A DNA stretch of 6,689 bases from NCBI GenBank assembly GCA_016210935.1, contig JACQTH010000434.1, positions 1 through 6,689 of the forward strand, given 5' to 3'. Both the position numbers and the translations under genes were made by a program. Shown here piece by piece: positions 1-5,882 of this stretch. The notes beneath the pieces are model-generated. The model did not search any database. It saw only the letters and a list, made by a program, of their open reading frames with translations, and had not been told where the DNA came from. Positions within the stretch are counted from its first letter, which is position 1, and each line of letters opens with the position of its first letter. The DNA comes from Acidobacteriota bacterium. GTDB taxonomy: Bacteria > Acidobacteriota > Vicinamibacteria > Vicinamibacterales > JACQTH01.

Positions 1-1383
1 ACGCGGGTTGGTGATGCCAACGACCTCGAGATGCTGGACCGGGCGTTGGAGACGTTTCACCGAACGCCCGATCGACCGACGCTCATCATCGTCGACAGCC
101 ATATCGCGTACGGTTCACCAAACAAGCAGGACACGAGCGCCGCCCATGGCACCCCGCTGGGTGAGGACGAGATTCGGCTGACCAAGCGGATCTATGGGTG
201 GCCGGAGGACGCCAAGTTTCTCGTGCCGGACGAGGTGCGCGAACACTTCCGCCAGGGAATCGGCGCGCGATCGCGCGCGCTGCGGCACGAGTGGGAGACT
301 CGATTCGCGCAATACGACGCGCGTTATCCGGAGCTCGCGGACCAACTGCGACGGATGCAGGAGCGTCAACTGCCGGATGGCTGGGACAAGGGACTCCCGG
401 TGTTTCCGGCGGACTCGAAGGGCCTGGCCGGTCGGGCGGCCTCCGGTAAAGTCTTGAACGTCCTCGCGCAGAATGTGCCGTGGCTGATAGGCGGATCGGC
501 CGATCTCGCCCCCTCGACCTTGACGCGATTGACGTTCGACGCTGCGGGAGACCTCACCGGGAAGAATCCCGGCGGCCGCAATCTCCACTTCGGCGTACGG
601 GAGCACGCGATGGGCGCCGTGCTCAATGGCCTCTCGCTCTCCAAGATCCGCGCGTTTGGTTCCGGGTTTCTCGTCTTCAGCGATTACGCACGGCCCGCCC
701 TGCGACTCGGCGCGATCATGGAGATCCCGGTCATCCACATCTTCACGCACGACTCGATCGGAGTTGGAGAAGACGGGCCGACGCATCAGCCTGTCGAACA
801 CCTGGCGTCGCTCAGAGCGATCCCCGGAATGATTACGCTGCGCCCGGCAGACGCGAACGAGATCGTCGAGGCATGGCGCGTCATCATGGAGCTGCGCCAT
901 ACGCCGGTCGCGCTCGTTTTGTCCCGACAGCCGCTTCCCACGCTCCATCGATCGAAGTACGCGCCCGCATCGGGCCTCCGAAAGGGCGCGTACGTGCTGG
1001 CGGATGCCGGCGACGGAAAGCCGGAGGTGCTGCTGCTGGGTACCGGAAGCGAGGTCTGTCTGTGTCTCGAAGCGTACGAGCAGCTCACGCGCGAAGGGAT
1101 TCGCGCCCGCGTCGTCAGCATGCCCTCGTGGGAATTGTTCGAGCAGCAGGGCGCTGAGTACAGAGACTCGGTGCTGCCCCCGACCGTCGTTGCGCGGGTG
1201 GCGGTTGAGCAGGCCTCGACCTTTGGGTGGGAGCGTTACGTGGGCCGCACGGGTCACATCGTCGCCATGAGGACGTTCGGCGCGTCTGCGCCACTCAAAG
1301 AGCTCCAGAAGAAGTTCGGCTTTGCACCGGAGCACATCGTGGCGGCCGCCAAGGAACAGTTGGCAAACACCAGAAAACCGTAG
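1..1383 (+). CDS. tkt: Transketolase, 3' part (N-terminus outside window)
   Basis: Transketolase moves two-carbon ketol units between sugar phosphates in the cytoplasm using thiamine diphosphate, linking the pentose phosphate pathway to glycolysis. The reading frame is open from base 1, so about 220 N-terminal residues of a usual ~665-residue enzyme lie upstream; the ATG at 31 is internal. The visible 460 residues begin in the late PP domain. They include the AHGTPLG segment (active-site His, codons from 142), GGSADLAPS, the GVREHAM segment carrying the catalytic Glu (codon 601-603), GEDGPTHQP (from 766), which matches the transketolase pyrimidine-domain signature, and THDSIG just before it. 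The C-terminal domain contains GTGSEV and RVVSMPS and ends near KKFGF, as in the Escherichia coli enzyme. The stop is TAG at 1381. gnd follows after 15 nt, suggesting one transcript. The family assignment is secure. Confusion with dihydroxyacetone synthase is unlikely because flanking genes are all pentose phosphate enzymes. Confidence 0.96.
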   Translation, partial: TRVGDANDLEMLDRALETFHRTPDRPTLIIVDSHIAYGSPNKQDTSAAHGTPLGEDEIRLTKRIYGWPEDAKFLVPDEVREHFRQGIGARSRALRHEWETRFAQYDARYPELADQLRRMQERQLPDGWDKGLPVFPADSKGLAGRAASGKVLNVLAQNVPWLIGGSADLAPSTLTRLTFDAAGDLTGKNPGGRNLHFGVREHAMGAVLNGLSLSKIRAFGSGFLVFSDYARPALRLGAIMEIPVIHIFTHDSIGVGEDGPTHQPVEHLASLRAIPGMITLRPADANEIVEAWRVIMELRHTPVALVLSRQPLPTLHRSKYAPASGLRKGAYVLADAGDGKPEVLLLGTGSEVCLCLEAYEQLTREGIRARVVSMPSWELFEQQGAEYRDSVLPPTVVARVAVEQASTFGWERYVGRTGHIVAMRTFGASAPLKELQKKFGFAPEHIVAAAKEQLANTRKP

Positions 1384-1388
1384 CGAAC

Positions 1389-1393
1389 GGAGA
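1389..1393 (+). promoter_or_regulatory. Ribosome-binding site of gnd
   Basis: GGAGA lies 5 nt upstream of the ATG at 1399, within the 15-nt tkt-gnd gap. It supports that start, which also places the Rossmann strand at the usual distance from the N-terminus. Confidence 0.75.
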
Positions 1394-1398
1394 TCGAG

Positions 1399-2382
1399 AT
1401 GCAGCTTGGGATGATCGGCCTGGGTCGTATGGGCGCCAACATGACGCGGCGGTTGGCGCGCGACGGGCACGCCGTCACCGTGTTCGACCTCAGCGCGGCA
1501 CGCGTGCGAGAGCTGGCGGCCGAAGGCGCCACGGGCGCGGCGTCGATCGACGACCTCGTGCGCGCGCTGTCACCGCCGCGCATCGTCTGGATCATGGTGC
1601 CCGCCGGCGAACCCACGGAGAAGATGGTCGCCGAGCTCGCGACACGTTTGCAGGCCGACGACACGATCGTCGACGGTGGCAACACCTACTTCAAAGATGA
1701 CGTTCGCCGCGCGCAGATGCTCGAACCACGAGGCATTCATTACGTCGACGTCGGCACCAGCGGGGGCCTCTGGGGGCTCGAGCGCGGCTACAGCCTGATG
1801 ATCGGCGGCCCCCGCGCCACCGTCCTGCGGCTCGACCCAATTTTTGCCACCCTGGCGCCTAGCGACGACGGCACGCCGCCGACGCCGGGAGGCGAGGGCC
1901 GCGGCGGGACCGCCGCCCGCGGCTATCTCCACTGCGGCCCCGCCGGCGCGGGTCATTTCGTCAAGATGGTGCACAACGGGATCGAGTACGGGCTGATGCA
2001 GGCCTACGCGGAAGGGTTCGACATTCTCAGGACCGCCGCGACCGGCCAGCGTCCGGAGGCGGAGCGCTATCGCTTCGATCTCGGCGGCATCGCGGAGGTG
2101 TGGCGGCATGGGAGCGTCGTCAGCTCGTGGCTGCTCGACCTCACCGCGATGGCGCTCGCCGAGGATCCGGAGCTCGCGGCGTTCAGCGGCTTCGTGCAGG
2201 ACTCGGGCGAGGGGCGCTGGACCATCGAAGCGGCCATCGAGCAGGCGGCGCCGGCCGACGTGCTGGCCACGTCGCTCTTCGCCCGCTTTCGCTCGCGGCA
2301 GGACCACACCTTCGGTGAGAAAGTGCTGTCCGCGATGCGCCACAAGTTCGGCGGCCACGTCGAGCGATCGTGCGGAGGCTAA
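1399..2382 (+). CDS. gnd: 6-phosphogluconate dehydrogenase, decarboxylating, short form
   Basis: Oxidatively decarboxylates 6-phosphogluconate to ribulose 5-phosphate and CO2. The 327-residue protein belongs to the short GndA/YqeC-like group, well below the ~470 residues of E. coli Gnd. A Rossmann motif GLGRMG sits at residues 7-12. GGNTYFKDD (93-101) and VGTSGGLWGLERG (118-130) are substrate-site segments. HFVKMVHNGIEYG (186-198) carries the catalytic Lys189 and Glu196. A Gly/Pro-rich stretch at about 153-175 precedes the catalytic helix; such an insert is common in the short group. At the end of the second beta strand the sequence reads VFDLS with Asp30, where NADP-dependent enzymes usually have Asn-Arg-Ser/Thr, so NAD+ preference is inferred. 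The helical C-terminal domain is single rather than duplicated. The stop codon TAA (2380-2382) lies inside the left arm of the palindromic element that follows. Family identity is firm; cofactor preference is inference. Confidence 0.95.
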   Translation: MQLGMIGLGRMGANMTRRLARDGHAVTVFDLSAARVRELAAEGATGAASIDDLVRALSPPRIVWIMVPAGEPTEKMVAELATRLQADDTIVDGGNTYFKDDVRRAQMLEPRGIHYVDVGTSGGLWGLERGYSLMIGGPRATVLRLDPIFATLAPSDDGTPPTPGGEGRGGTAARGYLHCGPAGAGHFVKMVHNGIEYGLMQAYAEGFDILRTAATGQRPEAERYRFDLGGIAEVWRHGSVVSSWLLDLTAMALAEDPELAAFSGFVQDSGEGRWTIEAAIEQAAPADVLATSLFARFRSRQDHTFGEKVLSAMRHKFGGHVERSCGG

Positions 2383-2406
2383 GTGCCCCATCTCATAAAT
2401 ACGGCG
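2376..2406 (+). repeat. Left arm of the palindromic element
   Basis: A 31-nt inverted repeat with its partner at 2519-2549. It contains the last two codons' end and the TAA stop of gnd (2380-2382), followed by the AT-rich word CATAAAT. The inner 25 nt (2382-2406) match at 24 of 25 positions. The outer 5 nt AGGCT may be target sequence rather than element. Confidence 0.85.
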
Positions 2407-2454
2407 ACGCACCGAGGGCGCCGAGGCGCCCGCCCCGCAAGGCGCGAGGAGCGA

Positions 2455-2471
2455 GAATACCGGGAGTATTC
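2455..2471 (+). repeat. Apical hairpin of the palindromic element
   Basis: GAATAC and GTATTC form a perfect 6-bp stem around the 5-nt loop CGGGA, at the symmetry centre of the larger palindrome. The stem alone is weak. There is no downstream T run, so it does not look like a stand-alone intrinsic terminator. Confidence 0.6.
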
Positions 2472-2518
2472 GACCGACGAGCAACGCAGCGGGGCGGGAT
2501 GCATCGGCGGCCGAATGC

Positions 2519-2549
2519 CGCCGTATTTATGAGATGAGGCACTAAGCCT
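2519..2549 (-). repeat. Right arm of the palindromic element
   Basis: Reverse complement of 2376-2406 with two mismatches. It ends 33 nt before the zwf start. The word TATTTAT (2524-2530) could by chance resemble a -10 box for zwf, but no matching -35 was recognised, so no promoter is called. Confidence 0.85.
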
Positions 2550-2571
2550 GGGTCCCGCCGTTCTCGAGATT

Positions 2572-2576
2572 GGAGA
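2572..2576 (+). promoter_or_regulatory. Ribosome-binding site of zwf
   Basis: GGAGA lies 6 nt before GTG at 2583. It decides the zwf start in favour of this GTG. It lies outside the palindromic element, so the element does not mask it by sequence overlap. Confidence 0.7.
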
Positions 2577-2582
2577 GACGCC

Positions 2583-4136
2583 GTGCACACCGACGTGATT
2601 GTGGAGCGCACCGTGCAGACGCGGTGCGGCGAGCTGGCGGTCGAGCGGCCGGCGCGGGTCGCCGATCCGGCCACGATGGTCATTTTCGGCGCGACGGGCG
2701 ATTTGGCGAAACGCAAGCTGCTGCCCGCGCTCTACAACCTGAACGGCGATGGCCTGCTGCCCGAGGGCTTCGCCGTCGCCGGGCTCGGCCGGGACGCGAT
2801 GACGACCGACGCGTACCGGCAGAAAGTCAGCAGCGAGCTCCAGGAATTTGGGACGGTCACGACCGATCGCATCAAGTGTGAGTGGCTCGAATCGCGTCTC
2901 TCGTACCTGCGCAGCAGCGACTTCGGCGATCCCGCGATCTACCAACGGTTGCGGGACATGCTGGCGGAATCGACGGAAGTCGCGGGTGGACGACCGCCGA
3001 ACTATCTCTTCTATCTCGCGACCCCACCGTCGCTGTTCGGCCCGATCGTCGAGCATCTGAGCGCGGCGGGGCTGCTCGCCGACGACGGCGGATGGCGTCG
3101 CGTCATCATCGAGAAGCCGTTCGGACACGACCTCGATTCCGCCCGCGCGCTCAACCGGCGCCTCGCCGTTCTCCTGAAGGACCGGCAGATCTTCCGGATC
3201 GATCACTACCTGGGCAAAGAAACCGTGCAGAACATCATGGCGTTCCGGTTCGCCAACGGCATCTTCGAGCCGATCTGGAACCGGCGCTACATCGACCACG
3301 TGCAGATCACCGTCGCGGAGAAGGTCGGCGTCGAGCAGCGCGGCGGCTATTTCGAGCGGGCCGGCGCGCTTCGCGACATGGTGCAGAACCATTTGTTCCA
3401 GCTTCTGGCGCTGACCGCGATGGAGCCGCCAATCTCGTTCGAGGCGGATGCCGTCCGCGACGAGCGCGTGAAGGTGCTCAACGCCATCCATCCGCTGTCG
3501 GCGACGGAAGTCGCCACCGACGTGGTACGCGCGCAATACGGAGCGAGCGCCGACGGCAGCGCCCGTCCCTATCGGGATGAGCCGGAGGTCGCCGGGGATT
3601 CACGGACCGAAACCTTCGTCGCGCTCAAGCTGCTCGTCGACAACTGGCGCTGGGCGGACGTGCCGTTCTACCTGCGCACGGGCAAGCGGCTGGCCGCGCG
3701 CGTGACCGAAGTGGTGATCCAGTTCAAGCGCGCACCGTTCGTGCTGTTCCGCGACACGCCGGTCGAGTGCCTGCCGTCGAATCAGCTCGTGCTGCGCATG
3801 CAGCCGGACGAAGGCATCGCGCTGCGCTTCGAAGCCAAGGTTCCGGGGCCGCGCATGCGTCTGGGCACCGTGCAGATGGACTTCGACTACGCGGACTACT
3901 TCGGTACTGCGCCGAAGACGGGGTACGAGACGCTCCTCTACGACGCGATGAACGGCGACTCCACGCTCTTTCACCGCGCCGACATTGTCGAGGCCGGTTG
4001 GACCGTCGTGGATCCGATCCTCCGCGCGTGGGCGGAGACGGCCGATGGCCTGGGCCCCTACCGGTCGGGGAGCTGGGGACCGCCCGAGGCGGACGCCTTG
4101 CTGGCGAGGGACGGACGCGAATGGCGACGCCCGTGA
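2583..4136 (+). CDS. zwf: Glucose-6-phosphate 1-dehydrogenase
   Basis: Oxidises glucose 6-phosphate to 6-phosphoglucono-lactone, the entry step of the oxidative pentose phosphate pathway, normally with NADP+. The protein is 517 residues, slightly above the E. coli enzyme because of about 30 residues before the first beta strand. The nucleotide-binding segment VIFGATGDLAKRK falls at about 33-45, and GLGR (67-70) supplies the Arg position expected near the NADP 2'-phosphate. EKPFGHDL is at 177-184. The active-site signature RIDHYLGKE is at 205-213, with the catalytic His expected in the conserved C-terminal part at GALRDMVQNH (261-270). The C-terminus GSWGP is typical of the family. GTG at 2583 was chosen because of the GGAGA six nt upstream. 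The last 16 nt overlap the likely start of fbp, so translation of the two is probably coupled. No OpcA/allosteric partner gene is seen nearby. Identity is very secure. Confidence 0.97.
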   Translation: MHTDVIVERTVQTRCGELAVERPARVADPATMVIFGATGDLAKRKLLPALYNLNGDGLLPEGFAVAGLGRDAMTTDAYRQKVSSELQEFGTVTTDRIKCEWLESRLSYLRSSDFGDPAIYQRLRDMLAESTEVAGGRPPNYLFYLATPPSLFGPIVEHLSAAGLLADDGGWRRVIIEKPFGHDLDSARALNRRLAVLLKDRQIFRIDHYLGKETVQNIMAFRFANGIFEPIWNRRYIDHVQITVAEKVGVEQRGGYFERAGALRDMVQNHLFQLLALTAMEPPISFEADAVRDERVKVLNAIHPLSATEVATDVVRAQYGASADGSARPYRDEPEVAGDSRTETFVALKLLVDNWRWADVPFYLRTGKRLAARVTEVVIQFKRAPFVLFRDTPVECLPSNQLVLRMQPDEGIALRFEAKVPGPRMRLGTVQMDFDYADYFGTAPKTGYETLLYDAMNGDSTLFHRADIVEAGWTVVDPILRAWAETADGLGPYRSGSWGPPEADALLARDGREWRRP

Positions 4137-5152
4137 GGACGACGGAGAACCCACGCGGAACGGACAGCAACCGGATGACGCTCGCGCGTCACATCCTGGA
4201 GTCGCAGCGGGAGCACCCGCGTGCCCGTGGCGAGCTGTCGGTTGTGCTGCTGCAGCTCGCCTTCGCCGCGAAGGTTTTCTCACATGCCCTGGGCCGGGCC
4301 GCGCTGGCCGGTCAGCTCGGATCGACCGGTGAGCGCAACGTTCAAGGAGAAGCGACGAAGAAGCTGGACGTCTTCGGGAACGACACGATCGTCGATGCCT
4401 TTGCGCGCAACGAACTGGTCGCGGCCATCGTGTCGGAGGAGATGACCGAGCCGCGGCAGATCGCCTGCGGAACGCGCGCCTCTTATGTGCTCTGCGTCGA
4501 TCCCCTGGACGGCTCGTCCAACAGCGACGTGAACGGCGTGGTGGCGACGATCTTCGGCGTCTACCGGCCTCCTCGCGATGTGGGCGCCGCGGCCACCGTG
4601 GAGCGTCTGCAGTCGGGCCGCGACCAGGTCGCGGCGGGCTACATCATGTACGGGCCGAGCACCGTGTTCGTCTACACGACCGGGAGCGGCGTCCATGGCT
4701 TCACGCTCGATCGGGACATCGGCGAGTTCCTGCTGAGCCACCCCGACATCCGGTGCCCGCAGCAGGGCCCCTACTACAGCGCGAATCTGGCGAACGTGCC
4801 GGAGTGGGACGAGAGCACGCGCGAGTTCATCCGGCATCTCGCCGCCCGCAGCGACCGCGCCTATTCGCTGCGCTACTCGGGCGCGCTGGTCGCCGATGTC
4901 CATCGGATCCTGCTCGACGGCGGGATCTACCTCTACCCCGCCGATCGGCGCCATCCTGGCGGCAAGCTCCGCCTCGCGTACGAGTGCGCGCCGCTGGCGT
5001 TTGTGGTCGAGCAGGCCGGTGGCAGCGCCAGTGCGGGAATGTCGAGTGTGCTCGACACCCCCTTCGAGTCCATCCATCAGCGCCTCCCCTTCGCGGCCGG
5101 CAGCCGCGACGAGGTCGCGATGTTCGACCGGTTCATCCGTGATCGCTGCTGA
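4121..5152 (+). CDS. fbp: Fructose-1,6-bisphosphatase, class I
   Basis: Hydrolyses fructose 1,6-bisphosphate to fructose 6-phosphate with divalent metal, a gluconeogenic step also needed to cycle carbon through the pentose phosphate pathway. From ATG 4121 the protein has 343 residues. SEEMTEP (105-111) and DPLDGSSNSD (127-136) supply acidic metal ligands. GYIMYGPSTVFVYT (173-186) is a conserved core segment. GGIYLYP (267-273) and GGKLRLAYE (280-288) form the substrate-phosphate region, ending in the metal-ligand Glu. The length is close to the ~332 residues of E. coli Fbp. The start is uncertain. ATG 4121 overlaps zwf by 16 nt and has GAGGG 10 nt upstream. GTG 4133 would give a GTGA overlap. 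ATG 4175 (325 residues) aligns best with the E. coli N-terminus but has a poor ribosome-binding site. The 18-residue extension, if translated, is polar and unordered-looking. Class I identity is secure. Confidence 0.95.
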   Translation: MATPVRTTENPRGTDSNRMTLARHILESQREHPRARGELSVVLLQLAFAAKVFSHALGRAALAGQLGSTGERNVQGEATKKLDVFGNDTIVDAFARNELVAAIVSEEMTEPRQIACGTRASYVLCVDPLDGSSNSDVNGVVATIFGVYRPPRDVGAAATVERLQSGRDQVAAGYIMYGPSTVFVYTTGSGVHGFTLDRDIGEFLLSHPDIRCPQQGPYYSANLANVPEWDESTREFIRHLAARSDRAYSLRYSGALVADVHRILLDGGIYLYPADRRHPGGKLRLAYECAPLAFVVEQAGGSASAGMSSVLDTPFESIHQRLPFAAGSRDEVAMFDRFIRDRC

Positions 5153-5882
5153 GCTGCGCGTGTTCGCCGACGCCGGCGCGCTCGCCGCCGCCGCGGCGCG
5201 CGAGGTCGCACTGTTGCTGACAACAGCCGTCCGGGAGCGCGGGTCGGCGTCGATCTCGCTGGCGGGCGGCCGCACGCCGCGCGACCTCCATCGATGCCTC
5301 GCGATCGATCACCAGCATGACGTCCCGTGGGACCGCGTGCTTTTCTACTGGGGCGACGAGCGCGACGTGCCTCACGAGGACGACCGCAGCAACTACCGCA
5401 TGGCGCGAGAGTCCCTGCTCGATCACGTTCCGGTGCGCCCGGAGCACGTGCATCCCATGCCCACCGGCCTCGGTGAGCCCGTCGAGGCCGCGGCCCGGTA
5501 CGAGCGCACGCTGCGGTCACGCTTCGACACCGAGTGGCCGCACTTCGACCTCGTGCTGCTGGGCATCGGCGATGACGGCCACACGGCATCGCTCTTTCCG
5601 GAATCGCCGGCGCTCGAAGAAACCAGCCGCTGGGTGGTTGCAACGACCGCACCGGTCGAGCCGCGTGGCCGGCTCTCGCTCACGCTTCCGGCTCTCGTTC
5701 ATGCGAAGACGATTCTCGTGGTGGTCGCCGGGAGCTCGAAGGCGGACGCTCTGCGATCGGCCCTCGGCGACCGCCCGGATCCCCGCTGTCCGGCGTCGCT
5801 CCTCCGCACCGCACGTGCGCCCGTCGTGTGGTGGGCCGACGCGGACGCCGCGGCGCAGGTCGCGCCGTCGAGTCTCCGATGA
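5139..5882 (+). CDS. pgl: 6-phosphogluconolactonase (DevB/Pgl family)
   Basis: Hydrolyses 6-phosphogluconolactone to 6-phosphogluconate, the step between Zwf and Gnd. From GTG 5139 the protein has 247 residues, normal for the DevB-type family and unlike the beta-propeller YbhE type. Visible motifs are SLAGGRTPRDLH (40-51, phosphate-binding loop region), FYWGDERDVP (69-78) followed by DDRSNYRMA (81-89), and LGIGDDGHTASLFP (141-154), which carries the conserved Asp-Gly-His catalytic segment. The C-terminal segment LSLTLPAL (179-186) matches the conserved strand before the last helices. GTG 5139 overlaps the end of fbp by 14 nt. GTG 5160 is an alternative that would remove seven residues. Neither has a strong ribosome-binding site, as expected for a translationally coupled gene. 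The stop TGA (5880-5882) overlaps the ATG of the next gene. Glucosamine-6-phosphate deaminase is a distant relative but is excluded by the motifs and the context. Confidence 0.94.
   Translation: MIAAELRVFADAGALAAAAAREVALLLTTAVRERGSASISLAGGRTPRDLHRCLAIDHQHDVPWDRVLFYWGDERDVPHEDDRSNYRMARESLLDHVPVRPEHVHPMPTGLGEPVEAAARYERTLRSRFDTEWPHFDLVLLGIGDDGHTASLFPESPALEETSRWVVATTAPVEPRGRLSLTLPALVHAKTILVVVAGSSKADALRSALGDRPDPRCPASLLRTARAPVVWWADADAAAQVAPSSLR

Larger units (their letters stand above)
2376..2549. repeat. Palindromic MITE-like or REP-like element between gnd and zwf
   Basis: Nearly the whole 200-nt gap is one imperfect palindrome. The outer arms 2376-2406 and 2519-2549 are complementary at 29 of 31 positions. 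The mismatches are A/A at 2381/2544 and C/A at 2388/2537. Inside are a perfect 10-bp inverted pair (2429-2438 with 2489-2498) and an apical hairpin GAATAC-CGGGA-GTATTC (2455-2471). Two side hairpins stand in near-symmetrical positions: GGGCGCC/GGCGCCC at 2416-2431, and 2501-2518 with one bulged A. The symmetry centre is near 2463. No coding capacity, CRISPR pattern or tRNA fold is visible. The 5-nt word CTAAG occurs at both edges (2379-2383 and 2542-2546), so a TA or TAA target duplication is possible. I infer a non-autonomous mobile or REP-family repeat. It could also fold in mRNA and influence gnd/zwf transcript ends. Multicopy status cannot be judged from one copy. Confidence 0.75.

Noticed and set aside
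31..33. ATG at 31 as the start of transketolase
   Set aside because: The frame is open and homologous upstream to base 1, and the protein would lack the thiamine diphosphate binding domain.
263..278. 16-bp perfect palindrome containing GCGATCGC, like the cyanobacterial HIP1 word
   Set aside because: It lies in ordinary tkt codons, and I noticed no other copy of the octamer in the window, so chance in GC-rich coding DNA is sufficient.
115..1470. 451-codon open frame on the minus strand across tkt
   Set aside because: It mirrors a strongly conserved transketolase frame. Its translation is Arg/His/Leu-rich with no recognisable domain, as expected of antisense frames in GC-rich DNA.
2416..2431. 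GC-rich hairpin as a rho-independent terminator for tkt-gnd
   Set aside because: No T run follows on either strand, and the hairpin competes with the longer-range pairing of the palindromic element.
2379..3536. 385-codon minus-strand open frame from zwf into the palindromic element
   Set aside because: It is a shadow of zwf with no motif. It only extends through the element because that DNA happens to lack stops in the frame.
3767..4120. Upstream extension of the fbp frame deep into zwf
   Set aside because: The translation before 4121 resembles no FBPase sequence and lies over conserved zwf codons; the fbp domain begins near 4175.
4280..5275. 331-codon minus-strand open frame across fbp and pgl
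   Set aside because: Low-complexity Arg/Ala-rich translation opposite two well-supported genes.
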